From assembly GCA_946122785.1 (NCBI GenBank), contig CAMGYJ010000004.1:15956150-16020149 (forward strand): a stretch of 64,000 nucleotides of DNA. Direction: 5' to 3'. Below the pieces are notes generated by a model that saw only the letters and a list, made by a program, of their open reading frames with translations, did no database searches and was not told the DNA's origin. Shown here in pieces: positions 8,592 to 19,231 of the stretch; within the stretch, counting starts at the first letter, position 1; the number at the start of each line of letters is the position of its first letter. Origin of the DNA: Linum tenue (Eukaryota; Streptophyta; Magnoliopsida; Malpighiales; Linaceae). The position numbers and the translations under genes were made by a program.

Positions 8592-10446
8592 GCTGTACTC
8601 GTTGCCCGTCTCAGTGTGTCTGTTTTTTGTTTTTTTTAAAGACTTTTGAGTGTTTGCTCCATGTGTGCGGAGCTTGGACTTAGTGTCGGTTGTTTTTTTT
8701 TGTTTTTGGTTTTTCATGTGTGTTTTGATGTAGCCGTCTGGGCTAACACTTATCCCTAACACCAGTGTGCTAGTGTTTCTGCTGTTCGATTTGTGCAGTA
8801 TTGACCACTTCCCCGTTCGCTTCTCGCTGACTGGTCCACTTCCAGTCCCCCAGCAGTGTTCTTACCCGGTAACATCGTTCCCCTTATCTTTCCCTCTACT
8901 CCATTGAGGGCAATGTCGTGCTTAAGTGTGGGGGGATGTTCTGTATCGGTTGGAATATTTTAGATGGTGCCTTGGAGCCTAGTCCACTGTCCGAATCTTA
9001 CGATTTGAGGGCTCCAAGTACTGCTGTTTGATCATATTGGCACTGTGTTTTGATGGATGAATTGATTGGTTTTCGGATTAATGCATGCCAACTTGTTTGC
9101 GACTAGGACAACCTATGATGAGGACTGAGATGTGCAGTAGAACGATGTAGGGATTCAGTTTTTCAACTGTTTGCTTGCCAACTGTGACTTGATCTGACTT
9201 GATCTGATTACTTGTTCTTGACAGTCGTTTATGCATCTAGTTCAGGGTATCAGAATGTGAGATAGAGCATATAGGTAGCCATGTGAGATTTGAGCCTGCT
9301 CGTTTCTTTCTTTTGCGATAGATCCCTCTTCCATGATGTGTAGCATTCACGTTGTCACTAGCTAAGATGATGGGGGCATAGGATTAGCCCACGCCCAAAA
9401 CTGACTGTCCTCATGTGTCATATCCCCTAGTCAGCCCCTTTGAGCCGTGTGTTATCCTTTCTTTTGGTCTTTAATGAAAAAATCACCCTTGTCGCATCTT
9501 TTAGAAGGTTCCACAGAGTGGTTTTTACATATTCTCTGCTGTTTCTGCTTAAGTCTATGTGAGTGTTGGAGGCAGTGCTTAAATGTTGGGCATGTGTTTG
9601 AAATGTGCAGAAGTGGTGGCTCTCTTAAGAAATGAAAAGAAAAATAAAAGAAAAACAAAGAAAAATTGAAAGCAAAAGAGAGCCACTACCAAAAATCTGA
9701 ATAATGCCCAGTAAGTAGTGTTTCTTAGCAGTCTGGCTTGGAAATGCTGATGTTTATGCCTCCTTCGCTCTTGTGCTCTTAAGATATTGAGTAATGCAGG
9801 ATAGCAGAAAGAAAATACCGGGTTGTTGACTGTGTTTGTGTGTTTGGAAAATGTGGGATCTTTTGCTATGAATACTTCCACCACCTAAAAGGCCTTTTCC
9901 CCATGTCCAAGACCCTAGCCAGTCATTTGAACCTGTGTCTAAGACCTCCTGATTAGTTAGTGGTGACACCCCATATGTGAACTCTAGCATTTAGAGGCTG
10001 CCATCATGGTGAAGAGATGATAGGATCGAGAGAAATAGCATGCGCATCTTTCGCATCAAATTGTCCTGACCCCACTGGTCGAGAGTGAGTGATTCATTTT
10101 CATTTTCTATATGCTCTTGTACCCCGGTGAGGACCTAGATTGCTCGGTCTCTATTCTGATGTTTTGAGTTGGATGCATGAGTTGACTGTTTTGAGTAAGT
10201 GGTTGAATCAAGTCTAGGTTGGCCAGTGAACAGGAGGGAGACTCTTCCTTTACTCGATTTGCTGCACTCGAATGTCCTTTGTGGTGGTTGTCCAGGTTGT
10301 TATTGAGGTTGTGCATGTATTGATGTTTGAAAACCAGTGCGATTCACGTGTTTTGTGCCTTTATGACTTGTCCCCAATGTTGGTTGATTGAAATATGTAA
10401 GCTTACCTAGTGTCTGACTTGGTTTGCTTGGGGACAAGCAAACGGT
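8592..10446 (+). other. Element A 3' non-coding region
   Basis: About 1.85 kb have no supported gene. Position 9617-9626 (TGGCTCTCTT) pairs with 9676-9685 (AAGAGAGCCA), enclosing a roughly 50-base loop that is almost pure A/G and A-rich. Tat/Athila elements often have a long non-coding segment between the last ORF and the 3' LTR. Confidence 0.6.
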
Positions 10447-10462
10447 TAAGTGTGGGGGAGTT
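10447..10462 (+). promoter_or_regulatory. Element A polypurine tract
   Basis: The purine-rich AAGTGTGGGGGAGTT segment adjoins the first base of the 3' LTR at 10463. Confidence 0.7.
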
Positions 10463-11806
10463 TGATAGACCGTCATTTACACATGTTTTTACCCTCATAC
10501 TTACACCGTTTGAGGTGTTGATTCTCGTGTTTTAGGCCGATTTCACGCTAGGTTGTGCTTGTTTGTGTTATTTCAGGTCCTAGTACGTGAATGAAGGCTT
10601 AGGAGCGAGTCTGGGGTCGATTGGACGAAGAACGGACGAAGGGCGAGCTTTTGGAGGAGTGCACGGGCAGACCAGGAGGCTGCACGGCCGTGCACATGAG
10701 CCATTTGGCCGTGCGCCTCATGTCGAGGCCGTGCACGGGCACATTCCAGGCTTGCACGGCCGTGCGCCTGGCCGTGCAAGGAGGCTGAGCTTGAATAAAT
10801 GAAACGGCGCGTTTTGGAGAGTTGCACGGCCAGAATGGGGTGGTGCACGGCCGTGCACCTGCCCGTGCACCTGGGGAAATCCGGTTTTAGTGCCTAATCC
10901 GAGCCAAAAGAGGGAGAATCGTGTTTTGAGAGCAAAAACAGAGCCCTAGAGAGAGAAAGTGCGAAGAACTCATCCTAGAAGCCGTCTTGGAGCTGGATTT
11001 CATCAAATCGAGCCTGGAGATCGTCATAGGAGTGAACATCATCGTCCCGGAGCAGATTATCCTCATCGTTATGAGTATGACTAATCCGATTCTTGTTTTC
11101 TCTTCTCTCTCTATGGAGTAGAACCCTTCTCTCACTTGGGTATGAAGAACCCTAGTTCCTTGTGTTAGGGATTTGATTGTAATGACTTGGGATGATATTA
11201 TTGTTTGATTTTAATCGAATGACGCATGTTTCATGAATTGATTTGAGTCTGATCAGCTTGTCTCAATTTCTGCTTCAACCTGAGATAGATAGGATCTGAT
11301 TAGGTTGTTAGAGCTTCTTCATTTGATAGTAGGAGATTGGCTATACGAGAGTTAGCCACTTTACTGCTTTGTACTGGTGTTCTTGACGCCAGTAGTGGAG
11401 TTCTGTGTTCATAGCCTCAGCTTTCTATCCTGGTGAAGACTAGTCGTCTGCCGGGTAGTTATACTGAGAGGGCTTGGTCAGCTTAAGAGATTCCAAGCTA
11501 CTGTCGGATCTTCCGCAGTCTAATCAACAGTAAATCAACCCAGGGAATTGCAATTGAACCTAACTAAGGGGCTAGGGGGACTCAATCCCGAGTGACTCTT
11601 AACTGCTTTTGAAAACCGAACCATTTCCTGCTTTCTTACTGCTTTTGCGTTTCACAACAATCACTCGACTTAGTTTGCTAGATAATAGAGAATCACGGAG
11701 TAAGCAGTAGATCTAGACCCCGGGTTGATAATTAAACTTGCCTATACTGCAGTCCCTTTCATTGGTTATACTTGGCCATTGTTAGGTGTTGTGTTTTAGC
11801 GTGTCA
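10463..11806 (+). repeat. Element A 3' LTR
   Basis: It is 1,344 bp, the same length as the 5' copy, with one substitution seen (T at 11324 against C at 4552). Dyads lie at 10681-10694, 10754-10765 and 10843-10858. Confidence 0.93.
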
Positions 11807-11811
11807 CCAAG
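11807..11811. repeat. Target-site duplication of element A, right copy
   Basis: CCAAG matches 3686-3690. The X 3' LTR resumes at 11812. Confidence 0.9.
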
Positions 11812-12419
11812 TCATCCAAATGTGAAAATGACAAGGAAAGAGATTGCTTAACCACTAAGGAGCTTCCTTAAGCATTAAAAACGTGTTTGGATATTACTTA
11901 GCTACTAAGGAGCTTCCTTTGGTCATAAAAACGAGTTATAGTCCTTATTTAAGTAGTATTATGTTTCCTAGTTAGTTTGGGATTTGTTTTCCTATTCCTT
12001 TTAGGTTAGTTTTATGTCTTTGTGACCTCTATAAATAGAGGGTGTAAGACCTACGAATTTAGTTCCCAACATTCAAGTTTCAGCAATAAAATACAAGTAT
12101 TTACAAGTTCAAGTGAACGTTTTGCTTAATCGCTCCTTTGAGGATTCGGGAGGTTTGAGTGGTCTCTTATCAACTAGAGAACGCGTCTAGTTGTGGCGAG
12201 CATCGACGATATCGGTTGGCCTCTTCCACGGGTTCGAGATTGTTTGGAAGGTTTCATATACCTTCTGGCCCTTCTCACGAGTTCGGATTTGTTTGATCGA
12301 TTCCGCAAGTATCTTTATTTCGTGTTATTCAAGAAAGGAGAAAACCCCTAAAAAGTTCGACGTGTGCAACTCTGGTTTTTGGTCTGATTTGGGAGGATTC
12401 TCAAATTAGGATCATATCA
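11812..12419 (+). repeat. Element X 3' LTR, second part
   Basis: It is collinear with 1951-2558, ends ATCATATCA and is followed by ACGGG (12420-12424). The two parts total 782 bp, matching the 5' LTR. Confidence 0.88.
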
Positions 12420-12424
12420 ACGGG

Positions 12425-13378
12425 CACGTCAACCATCTCCACCACCACCACCACCACAACCAGAGGCTCAACTTGGAGGAGGGGGACTGCACGAATTCCT
12501 CCAACTACCCGACAAACATAGGAGGGCTTTGGAGCGCTTCCTTCCACTCCCATTTGGGTAGCAAAGATGCTTTGATTGGGATCTCCTAGAGCGCCTCGGA
12601 GCAGCGGACCCCGTTCGCACATGCCTCCGTCTCCCGGCATGGTGTGAGGTTCTCTCCATCAATGAGGTCATCTACCGAGAGCTTACCATTGAGTTCCTCA
12701 ACACTCTCTCTATCAAGTATATAACCGAGTTTAACCTCGACAAGCCCCAAGACCACATAACTTTTCGCCTTGGAGGACAGGCGAGACAGATGAGCATCAC
12801 TAAGGTCACAGAGGCACTCCAGATATACCCACCAGGATTTCCCACCACAGATGGACATGGTTTGATTTTAGAGAAAATATATCCACCAAGAGCAGCATTG
12901 GTCGTTGCTATGTGGATAACGGTGAAACAAAGCCATGTGGCAAAGTCTGACACTGCCCACTATAAAGGGAATGATTTTCTTCCCCCATGGCGTATCATCC
13001 ACAACATTATCGCTCATTCTATGGCAGCTAGGGAGGGGAGCCTGGGGAGTGTGACCAAGCGGGATTTGAACTTTTTCCTCTCTATGGTAAAAGATCCCCC
13101 AATTCATCTTGTTTTAGTCATACTGAAAAACCCTACAGAAGATGACCTCCAACAAAAAAATCAAGACCATCCATGGAGGTGCCTACATCACAAGGCTAGC
13201 TCGGCATTTTGGCATTAATCTGGTGGGTTCTCATTGCACCATTGCCCAGTCCACTCAACCAATCTCCCAAAAAAACCTTGCGGATCTATATTTGTTGTCA
13301 AAGGTAAATGTTCCAACCAACACTTTCCTTTTTACAGTGAATGCTAAAACAAAAATAGTTGGGATTCAAACAATCTAG
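12425..13378 (+). pseudogene. Athila-like ORF1 relic, main part
   Basis: After a poly-Pro segment, the frame includes DWDLLERLG, TIEFLNTL, ITFRLGGQ and, in another frame, HGGAYITRLARHFG. This order is characteristic of the Athila ORF1/Gag-like domain of plants (Pfam ATHILA type). A TAG lies near 12558 and a frameshift falls between about 13130 and 13150, so it is not functional. The frame joins 1641-1776 in phase across element X. A GTAAAT after CAAAG near 13302 may be a splice donor. It could alternatively be a domesticated plant-mobile-domain gene, but the breaks argue for a relic. Confidence 0.6.
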
Positions 13379-13784
13379 GATTGATTTTGTGCAAGTTTGG
13401 ATTGCCTACTAATCTAGTTCCTTTTGAACATTGAGCAAATGTAACTAATGCTTCTAATATTGATCATGTATGTGTTTGGTGGTTAAGGAGAATGGTGTGC
13501 TAGGCATTGTTGGCCTCCCTCATCCTGCTCCACCTCTTGCAACAGATGAGGCAAACGCATCAGAGCATGTTGTTCAGCAAATGGTCGAGGAGACTCCGGA
13601 ACAACCTGCACAACATCACTAAACTACGACTCAAGCCGGACCATCCACCGACACATACATATCCCATTTGGAGGCATTGGGTCGGTAGAATGCCCAAATT
13701 CTGGAGCAAAATGCACTCATTCTCTCCCGCCTCGATCGAGAGAAGGAAGCTTGACGCTGCATCATCAAATGAAACCATCACATC

Positions 13785-14219
13785 ATGAGGTCCTTGAGGA
13801 TTGACTACAAAAAATTCTCAAGAACTTGGGAACTATCTCCTAAGCCAACCGAGAAAAGCAATGAAGATGGAAGTGAAGAGGATGACGAGGGTAATGACGA
13901 TGAGCAAAACAAGGAAAGCATTGAAGAGGACAATGACACCAATGAGGAAGAGGGCTTTGAAGAGGATGATGAGGGCAATGACGATGACCAAAACAAGGAA
14001 AGAAATTAAGAGGACAAAGGGACCAATTAGGAAGAGGGCAGTGAAGAGGACGACTATGGCAATGGCGATGACCAAAACAAGGAAAGAAATCAAGAGGACA
14101 AAGGGACCAATAAGGAAGAGGGCAGTGACTCTAGCAAGGTCAATGAAGATGAGCAAATCCAGGAAAACAATGACGAGGACGAGAACACTGACGAGGAAGA
14201 TGGGCAGTGAAGATGAGCC
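13785..14219 (+). pseudogene. Acidic repeat tail of the Athila-like relic
   Basis: Three to four imperfect copies of a roughly 80-bp unit encode Glu/Asp/Asn-rich repeats (EEDDEGNDD-type). The frame has stops at about 14007 and later, so it is decayed. It probably was the C-terminal part of the protein beginning at 1641, with intron-like DNA between 13379 and 13780. It ends just before a hAT MITE. Confidence 0.45.
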
Positions 14220-14241
14220 AACCAAAGTCCTTAGTACTTAG

Positions 14242-14719
14242 TAGGGCTGTCCATTTGGTTTTGGTTTTTGGTTTTAACCGAAACAAAACCAATTAGAAAG
14301 CTAATGGTTTCAGTTTTTTGGTTTTAAGTCAATAAACAACTTAATGGTTTTGGTTTGGTTAAAACCAAAAAACCAATAGAAACCATTAAGAAACCAATAA
14401 GAATAAAATTATTTATCAACAAATATTTTTTTTTGTTTCTTTTGACACGCATGCCAACCAATAATTTGTAATGGTCATTTACCATTATTATGACGTTTAT
14501 TCAATAAAAAGGAGGAAAATAGGAATAAATATGAGTGTGTGAGTACATGTTGGTTTTTTGGTTATCCAAACCAAAATCAAAACCATTAAGGCCCTTATTG
14601 GTTTTTGGCCAAAAACCAATAAGGACCTTAATGGTTTTGGTTTTGGTTTTGTGATTTGGTTTTTGGTTTTTCATACTTAATGGTTTGGTTAACCAAACCA
14701 AACCAAATTGACAGCCCTA
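14242..14719. mobile_element. hAT-type MITE, 478 bp
   Basis: Terminal inverted repeats begin TAGGGCTGTC(C/A)ATTTGG. The insertion is flanked by a perfect 8-bp duplication, GTACTTAG, at 14234-14241 and 14720-14727. Subterminal DNA is filled with GGTTTTGG/CCAAAACC words in both orientations, as usual for hAT MITEs. No transposase is present. Confidence 0.88.
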
Positions 14720-14727
14720 GTACTTAG

Positions 14728-15149
14728 CTATGTGTGTTTGCGTTTGTGCTTGTATGTTTTCCAATTAGAATATGATGATGCACCGGTGTGGGCTACATCC
14801 AGCTGAAATTAAGCATTAATAAGACAGATTTAATCGTGTTATGGATGCTTGTTTTATTAGACAAATGTAATGCTTTGACTACTTTTTACTTTTTGTTAAC
14901 ATGGTATCTCATCTGATATGATGTACGGTTACTAGAGAACATTGTGAATGGATCTATGTAATGCTTGTGTCAAGCTTTAAAGAACATTATGAATTTTTCA
15001 CCAAAAAAAAAAAGAACATTATGAATCATCTTTTTCATAAGTTTGAAGTTCTGGAAAAAAGTCCATTCTGTTTGAAACACCATTATAATAAGTACAGGGG
15101 ATAGTTCAACAGGTGAAAGTCTCCTACTGGAAATCTGACACCTTATACT
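14728..15149. other. No gene seen
   Basis: AT-rich DNA with an A-run at about 15002-15012. It is probably the remainder of the old element between the Athila-like relic and the dyad block at 15150. Confidence 0.4.
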
Positions 15150-15393
15150 GGTATCTCACGACCGTAAAATACTCAAGTGAGATGTAAAAAGCAGTGCTTC
15201 ATTCCTCAGGCAAATCTCACGGCCACGAGATGTCCCGTGAGATGCAAAGGGCAGTTCTCACTATCCCATGAAATTTCACGGCTACTACTTGACATTCTCA
15301 TGCCCGTCAAAATCTCACATGAAATTGAAACACATAGCTGCCACTCAAACGTTCTCACAGCTCATTCTGGCAAAATAACAGCCGTGGAATTAA
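15150..15393 (+). repeat. Second CTCACGGCC dyad cluster (block F)
   Basis: Degraded copies of CTCACGGCCGTGAG and half-sites, interspersed with GCAGTTCTCA-type phrases, lie in the same order and orientation as in block E (1-445). Blocks E and F could be the two LTR remnants of the old Athila-like element. That pairing is inference. Confidence 0.5.
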
Positions 15394-16603
15394 GATGTAC
15401 CTACACTTTCTAGAGTTGTACCTTTACACTAAACTTAAAGTTGTAACTACACTTTCCTAAAAATCTTCTATGGTAGAATTCACATTTGTACCTATACACT
15501 ATGGTACAACTAAATGTTGTACCTAAACTATCTAACAAATCCCTCTATGGTACAACTCAAAATTATACCTATACTTGTGGTACAACCTTACGTTCTACCT
15601 ACAGTTCCTAATAAATCCCTCTATGGTACAACTCAAAATTGTACCTATAGTATGATACAACCTTAAATTGTACCTACACTTTCTCAAAATCATCCTATGG
15701 TACAACCCAAACTTGTACCTATACTTGTGGTACAACTTTACGTTGTACATACACTTTCTAACAAATTCCTCTATGGTACAACTCAAAATTGTACCTATAC
15801 TTGTGGTACAACCTTCACTTTTACCTACACTTTCTCAAAATCCTTCTATGGTACAACCCAAACTTGTACCTATAGCATGGTACAACATTAAAATGTACTT
15901 ACGCTTTCTAACATATCCATCTATGGTACAACTAAAAATTGTACCATACTATGGTACAACTTTAAGTTGTACCTACACTTTCTCAATATTCTTCTACGGT
16001 ACAACCCAAACTTGTACCTATACTATGGTACAACTTTAAGTTGTAACTACACTTTCTAACAAATCCCTCTATGGTACAACTCAAAATTGTACCTATTCTT
16101 GTGGTACAACCTTATGTTGTACCTACACTTTCTAAAAATCCTTCTATGGTACAATCCAAACTTGTACCTATACAATGGTACAACTTTAAGTTGTACCTAC
16201 ACTTTCTAACAAATCCCTCTATGGTACAACTCAAAATTGTACATATACTAATGGTACAACCTTAAGTTGTACCTACACTTTCTCAAAATTCATCTGTGGT
16301 ACAACCCAAACTTGTACCTATAATATGATAAAACTTTAAGTTGTACCTACACTTTCTAAAAATCCTTCTATGGTACAACCCAAACTTGTACCTATACCAT
16401 GGTACAACTTTAAGTTGTACCTACACTTTCTAACAAATCCCTCTATGGTACAACTCAAAATTGTACTTATACTAATGGTACAACCTTAATTTGTACCTAC
16501 ACTTTCTCAAAATTCTTCTATGGTACAACTTTAAGTTGTACCTACACTTTCTAAAAATCATTCTATGGTACAACCCAAACTTGTACCTATACCATGGTAC
16601 AAC
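15394..16603. repeat. Minisatellite of GGTACAAC/GTTGTACC dyads, first part
   Basis: About 16 units of a roughly 75-bp monomer are present. Each monomer has two short dyads (GGTACAAC-N5-GTTGTACC and a CAAAA/TTG variant) joined by CTACACTTTCTAACAAATCC-type spacers. Open frames through it are repeats of the monomer and not genes. The array stops abruptly at 16603 and resumes at 22472. Confidence 0.85.
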
Positions 16604-17653
16604 TGTAACCCCCTAACCCGGCCGGATACTACTTTTACTAAAATGCCATTGAAAAATAAAATACTCAAATCTTAAATTGAAGCGGGAAAAATTTTCATAA
16701 ATAAAATACTGAAAACACATACTTGTAGTTCAAAGCAACGCCCTAACACATAAGCAAACTCAATACTTAAAATCTCAAAATGATCTCTAGTCTTTACTCA
16801 TAATCATAAATGTAAATAACTAATAATCTCTAATGTTGTTGCTAATGAAAACCTTGACTAAGCATCCTCTGTGACGCTTATACTGCCCTCCTCTAGCTGG
16901 CTGCCCTCAAACTCGCTGCTCACTAACTGCTCCTCTAGCTCCTCCTCTAGCTCTTCAAACTGGTGAGTGAGATGGGGTCAGTCTACGCCCTTACGTTTAT
17001 TACTTTTAATACTTGAGCACTTTGCTTAAAACACTTACTTAAACTGATGGAAGTTGTTTATACTTCCGCCTTTAAACTTTAACTCTTAAAACTGTGTTAT
17101 CTCATCCTTTATCTTATTGGGGCCCCTACCTCGACTTAGCTGGCGCCACTACTAGCTTTACTTACTTTCTTACTTCTTAAACATGACTACCCTCAAAGTG
17201 GGGTGCCCCTCCAATGGGTTTGACCACCGCGGAATCACCATCCCGTGTCAAACTACGGCGTGACTACCGCGGAATGTATCACCGTCTGGTAGCACACCTA
17301 AACGTAGGCAATGGAAACCGCAGAACACATCACCGTCCGGCTCCACGCCTGACCAACTACCGCTGAACGTATCACCATCCGGTAGTGATCAACTACCGTT
17401 GAACTTATTACCATCCGGTAGGAATCCATCTAGCTAGTGGCTAGCTAAGCGAGGTTAACTTATTTTTACTTATGACTTTCTTTTGCTCTTATCACTTTAA
17501 CTTAATCATCAAAAGAAATGTAAAAGCTTCTAATAAATACTCAAAGCTCATAAACATATCCTTCAAACTATGAATCAAAAGAACACACAACATCACCCAT
17601 AAACATAAGCAAGCACACAATTTTACATAAAACAACTTCTTAAACACGTAAGG

Positions 17654-19095
17654 TGATGACTCGATATTTGCACATGTTTTCCCCTTTGTTTCTTGATCAT
17701 TTAACTTGCATTATTGCTTCTTTGGCCTATTTTACGCTAGGTTGTGTTTCTTTGTCACATTTCAGGTCCTAGCACATAAAGTGAAGCATAGGCGCAAGTT
17801 TCAAGTCAATCAGAGATCAGTTGGCGATTCGGGAGAAGAAACTCGGGCATGACCTGAAGAAGAATGGATTTCTGACTCATTTATGGACAAAGAATCATGC
17901 AAGCTTGTTATGATAAGAAAGAGGACGAGACTATGAGCGTCTGGGATCAAACGACGAGTGATCGGAGTCCGGACGAGGGAGAAACGAAGCATTGAATATA
18001 GGGGAACAGGTTCGGCAGTAAAAACACGGGCGCGCCTAAAATCAAAACACGGCCGTGCCCATATTTAGGCACGACCGTGTTTTGGCCGACCCGCGCGGGC
18101 GTGTTTTTAACACGGGTCAAAACACGGGCGGGCCAAATCAAAGCACGGCCGTGCCCGCGGCCGTGTTTTGCCCAGGGCCAGCCTTTTTAGGCAGATTTGA
18201 GCCAAAAGAGAGAGGGTTCCGTGTTTTAGAGAGACAGAGTGATTCCTAGAGAGAGAAAGAGACGAACCAGAGTTTCCAAGTGCCATAGCTTGATCTTCAT
18301 CACCATTGGAGCCCGGCTTGAGCTTGGAGAAGTGCCGATCGACGACCAGGAGCATAAACTCATTCTTCACAGTATGAATTCCGCATCTGAATCTGCTTTT
18401 GCTTCTCTCTCCATGGAGTAGTTTTTCCATTCATCTGGGTATGGAGAACCCTAGATTTGTGTGTTAGGTCTGATTGTATGAACCCAAGTACATATTTTAT
18501 GATTTGATTATATTCGATTGAGGCTTGAATGATTGAATGACTTGAATCCTGATCAAATTCCTGTTGTTTCTGCTTTAACCTAGAAAGAGAATATATGCCT
18601 AGGTTGATAGAGCACCCTTAATTGAAGGTATTGAATTGGCGACTTTAGTCGAGGAGCCAATTCATTATTCTGTACCGAATTTACTTCGGTAGTGGAGGTT
18701 TGGTTCGTTAGGGCCTCAATCTGTTTACTCCGGTGGAGGTTAGTCGCCCGCTAGAGACTCAGATTGAGAGGGTCTGGAGACCTTTAGTCGAGACTTCAGA
18801 CTGTTTAAGAACCTTCCGCAGTATAACTTTCATGAAAACTGAACTTGGTAAATTGCAATCCGGCTTAACTGCAGTCTAGGGGTAACCATATCCGGGTGAC
18901 CTCTCTCGACTTGAAAACAACCGTTTAACTTGCTTTGCTTGTTTGTTAATTGGGACTTGCACTAGAGTTTCACTGCTAGATAACAAGAATTCGCTGAGTA
19001 GTCATCAAATCTAGGACCCGGGTTGACATTAAAACCCAAACCCGCTATACTACGCTTTAGGAAGTGGTTACACTTAGCCAATTTCTAGATTGACA
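17654..19095 (+). mobile_element. Solo LTR of the element A family (dyad arms AACA/TGTT)
   Basis: It begins TGATGACTCG and ends TTGACA, about 1,442 bp. It shares with the element A LTR the order: TTTTACGCTAGGTTGTG phrase, CAGGTCCTAG, dyad cluster (18022-18175), GAGCCAAAAGAGAGAG, CCTAGAGAGAGAAAG and CTCTCCATGGAGTAG. Here the dyad reads AAAACACGGCCGTG and GGCCGTGTTTT. No internal region follows. The flanks (TAAGG before, GTAGG after) are only an approximate target duplication. Confidence 0.75.
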
Positions 19096-19231
19096 GTAGG
19101 AGTGAGTCATAAGGCAAATACTTGAAAAATACGTAAGGCGTAGAATTTACCCCCTTGAGCACTCACCTTAGCACTCCGTCGATGAACCTCAATCATTGTT
19201 AAGATGGATTGCCCCTGTTGTCTCCTCTTAT

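Larger units (their letters stand above)
3691..11806 (+). mobile_element. Element A: recent non-autonomous Tat/Athila-like gypsy element with gag-protease only
   Basis: The 8,116-bp element has two 1,344-bp LTRs that differ at one base by eye (C at 4552, T at 11324). It has a tRNA-Asp primer site, a Gag-protease ORF, a conserved post-ORF hairpin, an internal dyad array, about 2 kb of non-coding DNA and a polypurine tract. Reverse transcriptase, RNase H and integrase are absent. Near-identical LTRs and a perfect CCAAG duplication mean very recent movement, so an active helper should exist elsewhere in the genome. The Tat/Athila assignment rests on the primer site, the DLGAS-type protease and the post-ORF motif. 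Confidence 0.93.
1777..12419 (+). mobile_element. Element X: non-autonomous LTR retrotransposon (hosting element A)
   Basis: Two 782-bp LTRs (1777-2558, and 3517-3690 continued at 11812-12419) bound an internal region of only about 960 bp. The termini are TGA(A/T)GCGATATC and GATCATATCA. The target duplication is ACGGG, the primer site matches initiator tRNA-Met and a purine tract precedes the 3' LTR. No protease, integrase, reverse transcriptase or RNase H is encoded, so X needs a helper, most likely a copia-type one given the primer. About a dozen differences separate the LTRs, so X is older than element A, which sits inside its 3' LTR. Confidence 0.88.

Noticed and set aside
8106..8762. 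Minus-strand frame of 218 codons across the dyad array
   Set aside because: Palindromic repeats stay open in several frames at once (8110-8550, 8121-8591, 8155-8649), so openness is not evidence of coding.
13801..14241. 146-codon Met/Lys/Arg/Thr-rich frame
   Set aside because: It is the out-of-phase translation of the acidic repeat tail.
15668..16039. Protein gene in the minisatellite
   Set aside because: The Tyr/Thr/Phe-rich frame just repeats the ~75-bp monomer and similar frames occur in other phases.
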